Source: Noviherbaspirillum massiliense JC206
GTDB lineage: Bacteria > Pseudomonadota > Gammaproteobacteria > Burkholderiales > Burkholderiaceae_D
Direction of reading: 5' to 3'
DNA: 64,000 nucleotides
NCBI RefSeq assembly: GCF_000312045.1
Contig: NZ_HE978634.1
Span: forward strand, 1,482,098 to 1,546,097
The translations under genes and the position numbers were made by a program. The stretch's first letter is position 1, and the number at the start of each line of letters is the position of its first letter. The notes beneath the pieces are model-generated. The model saw nothing but the letters and a program-made list of their open reading frames with translations, ran no database searches and was not told where the DNA came from. Below are positions 1-9,326 of the stretch, in pieces.

Positions 1-544
1 CCCGAAAACATTGGGCAAGGATGCGAAAACCTTGTTGCAGGAATATTTGCAAGGCAAGAAGATCGCGCTTCCGCAATATAACGTGGTGGCAACTCATGGT
101 GCCGCGCATAACCAGCAGTTCGAGATCGAATGTCTTGTGCCGAAGCTCGATATACAGGTGTTTGGGACTGGCGGCAGTCGACGCGCAGGCGAGCAGGCGG
201 CCGCTAAACTGGCCCTGGAAGCAGTTCAAAATGCTTTTGCCAAGAACTCATCCTCAGTCCGCAAGAGCCGGCCCCGTGCCTCGCAGCTGAAATTGGCGGG
301 CATCGCAACGATACAGTCGGATGCACCGGCTCCGGAAGCTCCTGCCAGAAAGACTGCAAGAGTGGCCCCAAAGAATGCAGCAAAACAAGAAGGTCAGTCC
401 GAGGACAAGGAAAAGACCGGAGTGGCGGATCCGGTAACGCCACCGCTGCCGCAAACTGATGTGAAGTCGGATGCGAAGGCGAGCAGTGACGCATCCACAG
501 AAGCGGGAATTCCCGTTGTTTCCTCCGAATCCAAATCCGCATGA
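1..544 (+). CDS. rnc: Ribonuclease III, 3' part (5' end outside window)
   Basis: This is the C-terminal portion of RNase III, the double-stranded-RNA endonuclease that processes rRNA precursors and some mRNAs. The catalytic domain lies upstream of the window. What remains opens with the linker and the double-stranded-RNA-binding domain: the KT-LQEYLQG motif, then the [13 protein letters not shown] strand and the [14 protein letters not shown] helix, which are diagnostic. The reading frame is open from base 2, so the TTG at 11 is not a real start. After the domain (from about base 250) comes a tail of roughly 95 residues rich in Ala, Pro, Lys, Glu and Ser, which E. coli RNase III lacks. The stop overlaps the era start by four bases (ATGA), so the two genes are translationally coupled as in the usual rnc-era pair. 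Confidence 0.93.
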   Translation, partial: PKTLGKDAKTLLQEYLQGKKIALPQYNVVATHGAAHNQQFEIECLVPKLDIQVFGTGGSRRAGEQAAAKLALEAVQNAFAKNSSSVRKSRPRASQLKLAGIATIQSDAPAPEAPARKTARVAPKNAAKQEGQSEDKEKTGVADPVTPPLPQTDVKSDAKASSDASTEAGIPVVSSESKSA

Positions 545-1443
545 CCACTCCTGTTGCGCAGTCTGACTTTCGATGTGGCTACATCGCGATCGTTGGCCGA
601 CCCAATGTCGGCAAGTCGACCCTGATGAATGCCTTGATTGGCGCCAAGGTCAGCATTACTTCTCGCAAGGCGCAGACAACGCGCCATCGGATTACCGGCA
701 TCCAGACCCGTGAGCATGCGCAATTCATCTATGTCGATACGCCCGGCTTTCAGACCCGGCATTCAAATGCGCTCAACCGGACGCTTAATCGCACGGTTAC
801 CAATACGCTCACGGCGGCCGACGTTATCCTGTTCACCATTGAAGCAGGCACCTTCGGTCCGGCTGACAGGCAGATACTCGACCTGATTCCCACAAATGTG
901 CCTTGCATTCTGGTCCTCAACAAGACGGATCGATTCAAGGACAAGAAGGCAATGCTTCCTTTCCTGCAAGAGGTTGCAGCGCAGCGAAACTTTGCCGCCA
1001 TCGTCCCTGTGTCTGCGAAGCAGCGGTTTCAGCTGGATGTACTGGAAAATGAAATCTCCAAGTATTTGCCGATCAATCCGCCTGTTTTCGACGAAGACGA
1101 CATTACTGACCGCAGCGAGAAATTTCTTGCTGCCGAGATTGTGCGGGAGAAGGTGTTCCGCTTCGTCGGGGAAGAACTGCCTTACAAAAGTACGGTCGTA
1201 ATTGAAAAGTTCGAAGAAGAAGGGCGATTGCGTCGAGTATTTGCAGCCATTCTTGTGGACCGTGATAGCCACAAGGCAATGGTGATCGGGCAGAAGGGTG
1301 CAAAGCTCAAGGAAATTTCCACCCAGGCCAGGCTCGATATGGAAAAGCTGTTTGGCGGACCGGTTTATCTTGAAATATGGGTCAAGGTGAAATCCGGTTG
1401 GGCGGACAATGAAGCCGGGCTGCGCGCCTATGGCTATGAATAG
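541..1443 (+). CDS. era: GTPase Era
   Basis: Era is an essential GTPase that binds the 3' end of 16S rRNA and helps mature the 30S subunit. The 300-residue product shows all the G motifs in order: GRPNVGKS (19-26), the Thr-containing QTTRHR switch I region (45-50), DTPG (66-69), NKTD (127-130) and SAK (158-160). A C-terminal KH RNA-binding domain follows, with its GQKG loop near 250-253. The length matches the family. It starts at ATG inside the rnc stop and is followed three bases later by recO, so it lies within one operon. Confidence 0.98.
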   Translation: MTTPVAQSDFRCGYIAIVGRPNVGKSTLMNALIGAKVSITSRKAQTTRHRITGIQTREHAQFIYVDTPGFQTRHSNALNRTLNRTVTNTLTAADVILFTIEAGTFGPADRQILDLIPTNVPCILVLNKTDRFKDKKAMLPFLQEVAAQRNFAAIVPVSAKQRFQLDVLENEISKYLPINPPVFDEDDITDRSEKFLAAEIVREKVFRFVGEELPYKSTVVIEKFEEEGRLRRVFAAILVDRDSHKAMVIGQKGAKLKEISTQARLDMEKLFGGPVYLEIWVKVKSGWADNEAGLRAYGYE

Positions 1444-1446
1444 GCC

Positions 1447-2367
1447 ATGTGCCTAATGGATGTCGATCCGCATGTGAAAACACGCAGCGAGGAATCTCCG
1501 CTTTTGCTCAAGAGCCTTGGTCGAACGGCCGAAGCGCCGGGAGTACTGCCGCCTTACCTTGCCGAAGCCTCCTCGGCGACAGGGGAGGAGGCAGGGGTGC
1601 CAGTTGCAGCGTCAACCGTGCCGCAAACAGCCAAGCGCAGCAAGCCTTCGGAAAAGGAGACGCGCGTAGCCGCCCAACCTGGCTTTGTCTTGCACAGCTA
1701 TCCCTACAAGGAAACCAGCCTTATCGTTGATCTGTTTTCGCGCGATTACGGCCGCGTGGCTCTGATTGCAAAAGGAGCAAAGCGGCCGCATTCTCGCCTG
1801 CGCGGGGTATTGCAGACTTTTCAGCCCCTGTCCGTAAGCTGGGCCGGGAAATCGGAAGTGCGCACCCTGACATCGGCCGAATGGATAGGGGGGCTGTTGC
1901 CTCTTGAAAAATCCGCGCTTCTCTGCGGCTTCTACTTGAACGAGTTGCTCGTCAGGTTGCTGGCGCGCGATGATCCGCATCCGGCCCTGTTCGATCATTA
2001 CGTCTCGACCCTGAACCAGCTTGCGCATGACGAGCCAGCGCCCATTGTCTTGCGCAAGTTCGAGCGAGCCCTGCTGAAGGAGACCGGCGTTGGCGGCAAT
2101 CTGACACTATGTACCTCGACCGGAAATACGGTGGAAATGAATCGGATTTACGTGGTGGATCCCGAACGCGGCCCACGCCATGCGGTTCCAGCGGATACCT
2201 GGCCGCGGGTATCCGGCAAGACCCTGCTCGACGTGGAATCCGAAGACTATTCGGACAGCGTCACGCAAACCCAGAGCAAATTCCTGATGCGTTTTTTGCT
2301 CGGCCATTATCTAGGCGGGGCACCGCTCAACACGCGCCAGATTCTGATAGATTTGATGCAGTTATAA
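1447..2367 (+). CDS. recO: DNA repair protein RecO
   Basis: RecO is the recombination mediator of the RecFOR pathway; it anneals DNA and helps load RecA at gaps. The recognisable OB-fold begins near residue 77 ([20 protein letters not shown], then [13 protein letters not shown]), followed by the helical C-terminal domain. With 306 residues it is about 60-70 longer than E. coli RecO. The excess is an N-terminal low-complexity stretch of about 75 residues rich in Ala, Glu, Pro and Ser. The true start could therefore lie downstream of the ATG at 1447, although no better start with a clear ribosome-binding site is visible. It is placed between era and pdxJ, as in E. coli. Confidence 0.92.
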   Translation: MCLMDVDPHVKTRSEESPLLLKSLGRTAEAPGVLPPYLAEASSATGEEAGVPVAASTVPQTAKRSKPSEKETRVAAQPGFVLHSYPYKETSLIVDLFSRDYGRVALIAKGAKRPHSRLRGVLQTFQPLSVSWAGKSEVRTLTSAEWIGGLLPLEKSALLCGFYLNELLVRLLARDDPHPALFDHYVSTLNQLAHDEPAPIVLRKFERALLKETGVGGNLTLCTSTGNTVEMNRIYVVDPERGPRHAVPADTWPRVSGKTLLDVESEDYSDSVTQTQSKFLMRFLLGHYLGGAPLNTRQILIDLMQL

Positions 2368-2382
2368 GTTTCGATCTTCATC

Positions 2383-3150
2383 ATGAGCCTTCTCCATCCG
2401 CAATCCCAAGTCATCGAACTAGGCGTCAACATCGATCACGTCGCCACGGTGCGCAACGCGCGCGGTACGGCCTATCCTGATCCACTGCAGGCGGCATTGC
2501 TTGCCGAAGAGTCGGGCGCAGATGCCATTACCCTGCATCTGCGGGAAGACCGCAGGCATATCAAGGATGCCGACGTCGAGGCCATCCGACCGCAGCTGCG
2601 CACCCGTATGAATCTCGAATCCGCGGTGACCACCGAGATGATCGACTTTGCCTGCAGAATCAAGCCGCATGATGTATGCCTGGTGCCGGAGCGCCGGGAA
2701 GAAGTTACGACCGAAGGCGGACTGGACGTCGTCAAGCATTACGCCCAGGTTGACGCGGCAGTCAAGCAACTGCAAGCGGAAGGAATCCGGGTCAGCCTGT
2801 TCATTGATGCCGAACCTGAGCAAATCAAGGCGGCGGCAGAAATCGGCGCGCCTGTCATTGAAATTCATACCGGGCGTTATGCCGATGCGGTGACGGAAGC
2901 GGAGCAGGCCAAAGAACTGGAGCGGGTGCACGCCGGCGTGCTCGAAGGTATCAGGCGCGGGTTGAAAGTCAATGCCGGCCATGGATTGCATTACACGAAC
3001 GTCCAGGCAATCGCCGCCATTCCCGAGATCGCCGAACTCAATATCGGTCATGCCATTGTGGCGCAAGCCATATTCGTGGGGTGGCAGAATGCGGTGCGCG
3101 AGATGAAGGCGATCATGGTCGCCGCGCGACTGGGCATCCACAAGAAATGA
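2383..3150 (+). CDS. pdxJ: Pyridoxine 5'-phosphate synthase PdxJ
   Basis: PdxJ condenses 3-amino-2-oxopropyl phosphate with 1-deoxyxylulose 5-phosphate to make pyridoxine 5'-phosphate, the last ring-closing step of DXP-dependent vitamin B6 synthesis in the cytosol. The 255-residue TIM-barrel protein carries the family's opening motif [15 protein letters not shown] (14-28), the [11 protein letters not shown] segment (50-60), and GHGLHYTNV near the C-terminus. Length and motifs fit the family. The final bases overlap the acpS start (ATGA at 3147-3150), the pdxJ-acpS coupling also seen in E. coli. Confidence 0.97.
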   Translation: MSLLHPQSQVIELGVNIDHVATVRNARGTAYPDPLQAALLAEESGADAITLHLREDRRHIKDADVEAIRPQLRTRMNLESAVTTEMIDFACRIKPHDVCLVPERREEVTTEGGLDVVKHYAQVDAAVKQLQAEGIRVSLFIDAEPEQIKAAAEIGAPVIEIHTGRYADAVTEAEQAKELERVHAGVLEGIRRGLKVNAGHGLHYTNVQAIAAIPEIAELNIGHAIVAQAIFVGWQNAVREMKAIMVAARLGIHKK

Positions 3151-3539
3151 TTTACGGCATCGGCACCGACATCATCAAGATTTCCCGCATCGAGGCAGCG
3201 CTCGCACGCAATGGCGACCGCTTTGCCGAGAAGGTCCTCGGACCCGAGGAATTCGAAAAATATCAGCGTCGCAAGGCCAAGGTGGAAGCGCGCGGAATCC
3301 GCTTTCTGGCAACGCGGTTTGCGGCCAAGGAGGCATTTTCCAAGGCAATCGGACTGGGAATGCGCATGCCGATGACCTGGCGTGCAATGCAAACGCTGAA
3401 TGCACCAAGCGGCAAACCCGTGGTCGTCGCCAGCGGGGCTTTACAGGAATTCATGGAACAAAACGGGTTGACGGCGCAAGTCTCGATCACCGACGAGGCG
3501 GAGTATGCCGTTGCCTTTGTCATAGTGGAGAAAAAATGA
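3147..3539 (+). CDS. acpS: Holo-[acyl-carrier-protein] synthase
   Basis: AcpS transfers the 4'-phosphopantetheine arm of CoA to apo-ACP, activating it for fatty-acid synthesis. I take the ATG at 3147, which overlaps the pdxJ stop, giving 130 residues beginning [12 protein letters not shown]. An upstream GTG in the same frame (3081) would add 22 unrelated residues from inside pdxJ. The magnesium-binding Asp8 of GTDI and the Glu of the [11 protein letters not shown] helix (Glu62) are present, as in small homotrimeric bacterial AcpS enzymes. It overlaps nagZ by four bases. Confidence 0.96.
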   Translation: MIYGIGTDIIKISRIEAALARNGDRFAEKVLGPEEFEKYQRRKAKVEARGIRFLATRFAAKEAFSKAIGLGMRMPMTWRAMQTLNAPSGKPVVVASGALQEFMEQNGLTAQVSITDEAEYAVAFVIVEKK

Positions 3540-4585
3540 AAATAGCAGATGGTATGAAATTGGGACCGGTCATGCTCGACGTGGTTGGAACGGAGCTGGC
3601 ACAGGACGATATCCGGCGTATTCAGCATCCGCTTACCGGCGGCGTGATTCTGTTTGCGCGGAATTACAAGAACCGCAGCCAGCTCGTCGAATTGACCAAG
3701 GCGATTCACGACCTGCGCCCCGGAATACTGATCGCGGTAGACCACGAGGGTGGAAGGGTACAGCGTTTCAGGACTGACGGCTTCACCAGGTTGCCGGCGA
3801 TGCGCAGGCTCGGTGAATTGTGGGATACCGATGTGCTGGGCGCGACGAAAGCGGCGACCGCAGTCGGTTTCGTGCTTGCCGCGGAGTTGCGTGCCTGCGG
3901 CGTCGATCTTGCCTTCACGCCGGTGCTCGACCTTGATTATGGCGAGTCCGGCGTGATCGGCGACCGCGCGTTCCACCGAGACGCGCGCGTAGTGGCCATG
4001 CTGGCCAAGAGCCTGAATCACGGCCTCGCGCTGGCCGGGATGGCCAACTGCGGCAAGCACTTCCCGGGGCACGGTTTTGTCAAGGCGGATTCGCACATCG
4101 ACATTCCGGTAGACGAGCGCAGCCTGAACGCAATCCTCTCGGAGGATGCCGCACCGTACGACTGGCTCGGACTCGGCTTGTCTGCGGTGATGCCGGCCCA
4201 TGTGATTTACCCAATGGTCGACAAGCACCCCGCCGGATTTTCAAAGAAATGGCTGTCGATACTGCGCCAGGACATGGGCTTCGAAGGTGTGATCTTCAGC
4301 GACGATCTGAGCATGGAGGGCGCAAGCGTCGCAGGAGATGTCATAGATGGCGCCAATGCTGCATTGTCGGCAGGCTGTGACATGGTCTTGATCTGCAATT
4401 CGCCGGATAAGGCTGACCAATTGCTGGCGGGCTTGAAAATTCAGGCGAATGCCAAAACTAGGGAATCTGCCGCGCGCATTGCGGCACTCGTTCCACAAAC
4501 GCCGGCCCTTGCCTGGAACGCGCTTCAGGAAGATCCACGTTATCTAGTGGCAAAGCGGGTTGTGCAGGAACTGAGCTCCACCTGA
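3536..4585 (+). CDS. nagZ: Beta-N-acetylhexosaminidase NagZ
   Basis: NagZ is a cytosolic glycoside hydrolase of family 3. It removes GlcNAc from 1,6-anhydro-muropeptides during peptidoglycan recycling, which also feeds AmpC beta-lactamase signalling in species that have it. The 349-residue TIM barrel shows the signature KHFPGHG (174-180) with the adjacent Asp185/His187 general acid-base dyad, and the nucleophile-bearing FSDDLSMEG segment (about 254-262). It is translationally coupled to acpS through ATGA, and uvrC follows after 15 bases. Confidence 0.96.
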   Translation: MKIADGMKLGPVMLDVVGTELAQDDIRRIQHPLTGGVILFARNYKNRSQLVELTKAIHDLRPGILIAVDHEGGRVQRFRTDGFTRLPAMRRLGELWDTDVLGATKAATAVGFVLAAELRACGVDLAFTPVLDLDYGESGVIGDRAFHRDARVVAMLAKSLNHGLALAGMANCGKHFPGHGFVKADSHIDIPVDERSLNAILSEDAAPYDWLGLGLSAVMPAHVIYPMVDKHPAGFSKKWLSILRQDMGFEGVIFSDDLSMEGASVAGDVIDGANAALSAGCDMVLICNSPDKADQLLAGLKIQANAKTRESAARIAALVPQTPALAWNALQEDPRYLVAKRVVQELSST

Positions 4586-4600
4586 GTTTTTTATCCGGCA

Positions 4601-6457
4601 ATGTCTGATACCGTCGTACCCGAGCCGCGCGCTGCCCTTCTGGAAACCGTTGCCATGCTTCCGCACCTGCCTGGGGTGTATCGCTATTTCGATGCGGAGA
4701 ACAATCTCCTGTATGTCGGCAAGGCGCGCGACCTGAAAAAGCGAGTGTCCAGCTATTTTCAGAAGACGCTTGCCAGTCCGCGCACCGCAATGATGGTTGA
4801 ACGGATCGCGCGGCTTGAAACGACGGTCACTCGCAGCGAAGCAGAAGCGCTGCTGCTTGAAAACAATCTGATCAAGACTCTGCACCCCCGTTTCAATATT
4901 CTTTTCCGGGACGACAAGTCTTATCCTTTCCTGAAGATCACTAATCAGGAATATCCCCGCATTGCCTACTACCGGGGCTCCGTCGATAAGAAGAACCAGT
5001 ATTTCGGCCCGTTTCCCAGTGCCTGGGCGGTGAAGGAGTCAATGCAGATCCTGCAAAAGGTTTTCCTGCTGCGTAGTTGCGAGGATACTGTGTTCGCAAA
5101 CCGTACCAGGCCTTGTCTTCTGCACCAGATTCACCGTTGCAGCGCGCCGTGCGTGAATGCGATCAGCAAGGAAGACTACGCGATCGATGTCGAGAATGCC
5201 GCGAAGTTCTTGCGCGGACGCCAGACTGAAGTGCTGCAGGATCTCGAGAAAAAGATGCATGCGTTTGCGGGTGAGCTGAAATTCGAGCAGGCCGCTGCCG
5301 TGCGCAACCAGATCAGTGCCTTGTCGCGTGTACTGCATCAGCAGAGCATGGAGACCGTAGGCGATGCCGATATCGACATCCTGGCAGTGGTGGTGCAGGG
5401 CGGGCGTGCCTGCGTGAACCTGGCGATGGTAAGAGGCGGGCGCCATCTGGGCGATCGCGCCTATTTCCCGACGCAAGTGGACAGCGCACTGGGCGACGGT
5501 GAAGAAGCAATCGAGGTAGAAGTCCTGAAGGCCTTCCTGGCGCAGCACTACATCGACAAATTCGTGCCAGGCACGCTCATCCTGAATATCGAATTCGACG
5601 AACCGGCATTGATGATGGCGCTGATGGAGCAATGCGGCCATCGCATCAACCTGGTTTTCCAGCCACAGGGGCAGCGCCGGCAATGGCTTGAGATGGCGCA
5701 AAAGGGAGCGGAAATCGCCTTGGCGCGCCTCCTGTCCGAGCGGGGATCGCAGCAGGCACGCACGCGGGCACTGGTGGAAGTGCTGGGCCTCGATATCGGT
5801 GACATCGACATGCTGCGCGTCGAGTGCTTTGACATCAGTCATACCCAGGGCGAAGCCACGCAGGCATCCTGTGTCGTCTTTCACCATCATGCAATGCAGA
5901 ACGGCGAGTACCGGCGGTTCAATATCACTGGTATCACGCCTGGCGACGATTATGCAGCGATGCGCCAGGTGCTCATGCGCCGTTACGAGAAGGTGGCGAA
6001 CGGCGAAGGCATCATGCCGGACATCGTGCTGATTGACGGCGGCAAGGGCCAGGTTGAAATCGCAAGGCAGGTGTTCAATGAATTAGGACTCGATATCGGC
6101 GTGATCGTGGGTGTGGCGAAGGGAAAAGGGCGCAAGGTCGGGTTGGAGACACTTGTATTCGCCGATGGACGCGCACCGCAAGAGCTTGGAAAGGAGTCGG
6201 CCGCCCTGATGCTGATTGCCCAGATACGGGATGAGGCGCACCGATTCGCCATTACCGGCATGCGCGCCAAGAGAGCCAAGGCGCGCCAGACTTCGCGACT
6301 CGAAGAAATCGAAGGAATCGGCGCAAAGCGGCGCCAAAAACTTCTGTCCCGTTTCGGTGGTCTGCGCGGTGTAATGGATGCAAGCGTCGAAGACCTGGCA
6401 TCGGTCGAAGGAATTTCACGGCAACTGGCCGAGGAGATCTACAAACAGTTGCATTGA
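4601..6457 (+). CDS. uvrC: Excinuclease ABC subunit C
   Basis: UvrC makes the two incisions flanking a lesion in UvrABC nucleotide-excision repair. The 618-residue protein has an N-terminal GIY-YIG nuclease (GVY at 25-27, YVGKA at 38-42) for the 3' cut, and the Cys-rich [15 protein letters not shown] patch. A UVR region follows, then the RNase H-like domain ([16 protein letters not shown], and later VLIDGGKGQ) for the 5' cut, and tandem helix-hairpin-helix motifs at the end ([17 protein letters not shown]). Length is normal. The neighbours nagZ and pgsA fit the uvrC-pgsA linkage common in proteobacteria. Confidence 0.98.
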   Translation: MSDTVVPEPRAALLETVAMLPHLPGVYRYFDAENNLLYVGKARDLKKRVSSYFQKTLASPRTAMMVERIARLETTVTRSEAEALLLENNLIKTLHPRFNILFRDDKSYPFLKITNQEYPRIAYYRGSVDKKNQYFGPFPSAWAVKESMQILQKVFLLRSCEDTVFANRTRPCLLHQIHRCSAPCVNAISKEDYAIDVENAAKFLRGRQTEVLQDLEKKMHAFAGELKFEQAAAVRNQISALSRVLHQQSMETVGDADIDILAVVVQGGRACVNLAMVRGGRHLGDRAYFPTQVDSALGDGEEAIEVEVLKAFLAQHYIDKFVPGTLILNIEFDEPALMMALMEQCGHRINLVFQPQGQRRQWLEMAQKGAEIALARLLSERGSQQARTRALVEVLGLDIGDIDMLRVECFDISHTQGEATQASCVVFHHHAMQNGEYRRFNITGITPGDDYAAMRQVLMRRYEKVANGEGIMPDIVLIDGGKGQVEIARQVFNELGLDIGVIVGVAKGKGRKVGLETLVFADGRAPQELGKESAALMLIAQIRDEAHRFAITGMRAKRAKARQTSRLEEIEGIGAKRRQKLLSRFGGLRGVMDASVEDLASVEGISRQLAEEIYKQLH

Positions 6458-6577
6458 AGCTTGTGCCGCGAGAGGATTTGCGCTTCGAGCGGTTCAAGAC
6501 TGAGGCTGATGTTCACAATTGCACTCAAGGCAATTTGCGCGAGATAATGCCGACCAAACCGCCTTTAAAGCTGAGCC

Positions 6578-7162
6578 ATGCCATTCAACATTCCGATTCT
6601 GCTTACCTGGGTACGCGTTGCCTTGATCCCTTTGGTCGTGGGAGTGTTCTACCTGCCCGATGCATGGTTGTCCCCGGTTGCAAAAGGGGGAGCGTCGACA
6701 GCGGTTTTCATCATTGCTGCGGTAACTGACTGGTTCGACGGTTTTCTTGCCAGACGCTGGAATGAGACTTCAGCATTCGGAGCTTTCCTCGACCCGGTGG
6801 CAGACAAGTTGATGGTGGCGGGAGCGTTGCTGGTCCTGGTGGAATTCGACCGTGTCAACGCGGTCGTGGCCTTCATCATTATTGGGCGCGAAATAACCAT
6901 TTCAGCCTTGCGCGAATGGATGGCGCAGATTGGCGCGGCGAAGTCGGTGGCGGTCAGTTCGCTCGGGAAGATTAAGACAACCGCGCAAATGATCGCTATC
7001 CCCATGCTGCTCTTTAACGGCACGGTATTTGGCGTGATCAATACCCGCTATTGGGGAAGCTGGTTGCTGGGTATCGCTGCGGTACTTACGGTGTGGTCGA
7101 TGTTTTACTACCTGCGCAAAGCGTGGCCGCTCATGAAGGAAAATAGCGGTCGCCTGCTTTAA
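6578..7162 (+). CDS. pgsA: CDP-diacylglycerol--glycerol-3-phosphate 3-phosphatidyltransferase
   Basis: PgsA is the inner-membrane enzyme that makes phosphatidylglycerol phosphate, the committed step to phosphatidylglycerol and cardiolipin. The 194-residue protein shows the complete CDP-alcohol phosphotransferase motif D-G-x2-A-R-x8-G-x3-D-x3-D (Asp54, Gly55, Ala58, Arg59, Gly68, Asp72, Asp76). It also has several hydrophobic membrane segments. A spacer of 120 bases separates it from uvrC. It is the last protein gene before the tRNA cluster, an arrangement typical of Burkholderiales. Confidence 0.97.
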   Translation: MPFNIPILLTWVRVALIPLVVGVFYLPDAWLSPVAKGGASTAVFIIAAVTDWFDGFLARRWNETSAFGAFLDPVADKLMVAGALLVLVEFDRVNAVVAFIIIGREITISALREWMAQIGAAKSVAVSSLGKIKTTAQMIAIPMLLFNGTVFGVINTRYWGSWLLGIAAVLTVWSMFYYLRKAWPLMKENSGRLL

Positions 7163-7178
7163 TCATGCAGAAAGATGC

Positions 7179-7206
7179 TTGACAAAAAATGCCGTTTCTC
7201 TATAAT
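7179..7206 (+). promoter_or_regulatory. Sigma70 promoter of the tRNA cluster
   Basis: A perfect -35 hexamer TTGACA (7179-7184) and a perfect -10 hexamer TATAAT (7201-7206) are separated by 16 bases. The first tRNA-Gly begins 17 bases after the -10. This near-consensus promoter is what a strongly expressed stable-RNA gene would have. Confidence 0.92.
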
Positions 7207-7223
7207 ACGCGTCTGTTGTCGAT

Positions 7224-7299
7224 GCGGGAGTAGCTCAGTTGGTAGAGCGCAACCTTGCCAAGGTTGAGGTCGAGAGTTCGAGACTCTTCTCCCGCTCCA
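7224..7299 (+). tRNA. tRNA-Gly (anticodon GCC), copy 1
   Basis: A 76-base cloverleaf. The acceptor stem GCGGGAG pairs with CTCCCGC (7289-7295), followed by T and an encoded CCA. The D-arm is TAGCTCAGTTGGTAGAGC, the anticodon loop reads TTGCCAA with GCC in the centre, and the T-arm contains GTTCGAG. It is nearly identical to the second tRNA-Gly 180 bases downstream. Confidence 0.97.
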
Positions 7300-7308
7300 G
7301 GAATCCAT

Positions 7309-7337
7309 AAAGGAAGCTTGCGAAGCTTCCTTTTTTT
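7309..7337 (+). terminator. Intrinsic terminator after tRNA-Gly copy 1
   Basis: A perfect hairpin (AGGAAGCTT, loop GCG, AAGCTTCCT) runs directly into a seven-T tract. It lies 10 bases after the CCA of the first tRNA-Gly, so much of the promoter's output may end here. Confidence 0.85.
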
Positions 7338-7403
7338 ATCGTGTGGATGCGCCTCAGGATGTATTCCTGTTGGGGTTGCTGGCGATAAGAATAGAAGGTC
7401 ATT

Positions 7404-7479
7404 GCGGGAATAGCTCAGTTGGTAGAGCGCAACCTTGCCAAGGTTGAGGTCGAGAGTTCGAGACTCTTTTCCCGCTCCA
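7404..7479 (+). tRNA. tRNA-Gly (anticodon GCC), copy 2
   Basis: A 76-base cloverleaf identical to the first tRNA-Gly except for one acceptor-stem base pair: position 7 is A here (GCGGGAA) and its partner is T (TTCCCGC at 7469-7475). CCA is encoded. No strong promoter is visible in the 66 bases between the upstream terminator and this gene, so read-through or a weak promoter must serve it. Confidence 0.97.
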
Positions 7480-7484
7480 ATAAA

Positions 7485-7510
7485 AAAGAGGAAATGCGAA
7501 TTTTCTCTTT
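7485..7510 (+). terminator. Possible hairpin terminator after tRNA-Gly copy 2
   Basis: An 11-base-pair stem with one G-T wobble (AAAGAGGAAAT paired with ATTTTCTCTTT) closes on a GCGA tetraloop six bases after the tRNA. The T tract lies inside the stem rather than after it, so it is a weak terminator candidate and could be a processing hairpin instead. Confidence 0.45.
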
Positions 7511-7597
7511 ACCGATCCGGTCGCTGCGAGAGTAGAAATACGAGCAGCACGGCGTGTTCAGCACAATATCAATTTTGTGTTTACAATACGCACCCAT

Positions 7598-7671
7598 GGC
7601 GGGGTAGCAAAGTGGTTATGCAGCGGCCTGCAAAGCCGTAGACGCCGGTTCAATTCCGACCCCCGCCTCCA
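7598..7671 (+). tRNA. tRNA-Cys (anticodon GCA)
   Basis: A 74-base cloverleaf. The acceptor stem GGCGGGG pairs with CCCCGCC (7661-7667), followed by T and an encoded CCA. The anticodon loop is CTGCAAA with GCA central, and the T-arm is GGTTCAATTCC. A possible -10 box TACAAT lies at 7582-7587, but no good -35 accompanies it. Confidence 0.96.
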
Positions 7672-7678
7672 GCATTCC

Positions 7679-7705
7679 AAAAAAAGCGCCTCGTGCGCTT
7701 TTTTT
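7679..7705 (+). terminator. Intrinsic terminator after tRNA-Cys
   Basis: An AAAAAGCGC / GCGCTTTTTTT hairpin with a five-base loop and a terminal run of seven T residues begins eight bases after the tRNA-Cys CCA end. Confidence 0.8.
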
Positions 7706-7735
7706 ATGCCTGCGATACTCTAAAATTCGCGGTGT

Positions 7736-7828
7736 GCCCGAGTGGTGAAATTGGTAGACACAGCGGACTTAAAATCCGCCGCTTACCCGAGAGGGGGCGT
7801 ACCGGTTCGATTCCGGTCTCGGGCACCA
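7736..7828 (+). tRNA. tRNA-Leu (anticodon TAA)
   Basis: A class II tRNA of 93 bases with a long variable arm. The acceptor GCCCGAG pairs with CTCGGGC (7818-7824), followed by discriminator A and CCA. The anticodon loop CTTAAAA holds TAA (UUA codon), and the D-loop contains GGTAGACAC. It ends the Gly-Gly-Cys-Leu cluster. Confidence 0.96.
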
Positions 7829-8279
7829 TTCCTCTTCCATATACCGATTAATCCTGAATGCCTTGTCAGCCATTGTCTTTGTGGGCACAGGCCGGGACGA
7901 TGCACGTCGCACGCTATCCAGTCGCAGGCTCGTTTTCTCGCTTCCGGGATGCCGTCACAATTGCCAGATGTTTTGAGCCGGCGCCACCCACCCAGCTGTG
8001 GCTCGCGCCTTTGCCTGCGGCGAGGGAGGTGCATAGCACTCCATCCTCTTCGCATGCTTGCGGCATGCAGCGATTTTTTTTATTCGCGTGGCTCTGACGG
8101 TGTCGTTCAGACGGATTCCGATCAACCGTGCCGCGTGCTTGAAACTAATCTAAGCCTTGACTGCTCTTATCTTTCCTTGTGGTCTATGGTGACTGCCGAT
8201 TTTGTCTCTGTGTGCGATACAGGCCAGCATCGCGGCCGTTCAGGCGCATCTCCCTATTCCTTGAAAATTTTCACGCCTT
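7829..8279. other. 451-base intergenic stretch, no gene seen
   Basis: This lies between tRNA-Leu and cho. Open frames here are short, shift between strands and resemble no family. One frame begins inside the tRNA itself. A degenerate inverted pair CTGT-N7-ACAG at 8208-8222 resembles a LexA site but is one base short of the usual CTGT-N8-ACAG spacing. I see no clear terminator or promoter. Confidence 0.5.
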
Positions 8280-9173
8280 ATGCAAACCCGCATCACTTCG
8301 GTTGGCCTGATCGTTCCTCGCAATCCAGCCGCTGAATTCGAATACCCCTACCACATCGATCGCGTCAGCCTGGATGCGCTGCCATCAAAACCGGGCATTT
8401 ATATATTTCGGGATGAGCTTGATCGGCCGCTTTACATTGGCAAGAGTGTCAACATCCGCAGCCGCGTGCTGTCGCACCTGCGGACACCGGAAGAGGCACG
8501 CATGCTGCAGCAGAGTCGCTACGTGGAATTCCAGCGTACGGCGGGCGAGATTGGTGCGTTGCTGCTGGAATCTCGACTGATCAAGGAGCAGCAGCCACTG
8601 CACAACAAGAAGCTGCGGCGCACACGCGAGATGTGCACCTTGCACCTTCCAGACGGCGCGCCGAACGCCGCACCGGAAATCATTTACGCGCGCGATCATG
8701 ATTTTGCGCGAACAGAGGGGCTATACGGGTTATTCGCCACGCGCAAGGCGGCGCAGGAAAAGCTGCGTTCGATTGTCGAAGAGGAGCGCCTCTGCCCCGC
8801 CTTGACCGGTCTTGAGACCGTGTCCCGCGGGAGGGCATGCTTCTCGAGGCAGATATCACGTTGTCTCGGTGCCTGCGTTGGCGAAGAATCCATGGAAGAT
8901 CATCACCGGCGACTGAAGGCGGCACTGGAGCAAATGCGGGTCATGGTGTGGCCTTATGCGGGACCGATGGGAATCGTGGAAGAGTGCGAAGGCTGGAGGC
9001 AGACCCATGTCATCGATCGCTGGTTCTACCTGGGCTCGATAGACCATAAAAATAAGGGCAGGCGGACGCTGAAGAGGCCCGTCAGGCAAACTTTCGACGT
9101 CGATACCTACAAGATCGTGGTCAAGCCGCTGATGAGTGGTGAGCTTCGCGTTGAGCCCGTCATTCTTGGCTGA
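8280..9173 (+). CDS. cho: Excinuclease Cho (UvrC homologue)
   Basis: Cho is a single-nuclease UvrC relative that makes a 3' incision in UvrAB-dependent repair, somewhat farther from the lesion than UvrC does. The 297-residue protein has the GIY-YIG motif (GIY at 39-41, YIG at 52-54), the following Arg residues, the catalytic Glu97 (LLLESRLIKEQQP), and a Cys-rich segment (ACFSRQISRCLGAC). It ends without the RNase H or HhH domains, exactly the Cho layout and length. In E. coli cho is SOS-regulated; only a degenerate LexA-like element precedes it here. The start has a weak ribosome-binding site. Confidence 0.92.
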   Translation: MQTRITSVGLIVPRNPAAEFEYPYHIDRVSLDALPSKPGIYIFRDELDRPLYIGKSVNIRSRVLSHLRTPEEARMLQQSRYVEFQRTAGEIGALLLESRLIKEQQPLHNKKLRRTREMCTLHLPDGAPNAAPEIIYARDHDFARTEGLYGLFATRKAAQEKLRSIVEEERLCPALTGLETVSRGRACFSRQISRCLGACVGEESMEDHHRRLKAALEQMRVMVWPYAGPMGIVEECEGWRQTHVIDRWFYLGSIDHKNKGRRTLKRPVRQTFDVDTYKIVVKPLMSGELRVEPVILG

Positions 9174-9326
9174 TTCCGGCGGCTGTCAGTGATGTGGCAG
9201 CGCAAGGAGAGGAGGTTGCCGGTGTTCTGGGGTTCGCTGCCAATGACAAAGCGGCGCAATCAGCCCATGCTGATCACACCGCTTCCTGACTTGGCGCAGG
9301 CGTAAAGCCTGTCCCGCCATGTGTTA

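Noticed and set aside
7742-8335. 197-codon plus-strand open frame
   Set aside because: It starts inside tRNA-Leu and overlaps the cho start. The translation is Cys/Arg/Ser-rich without family features.
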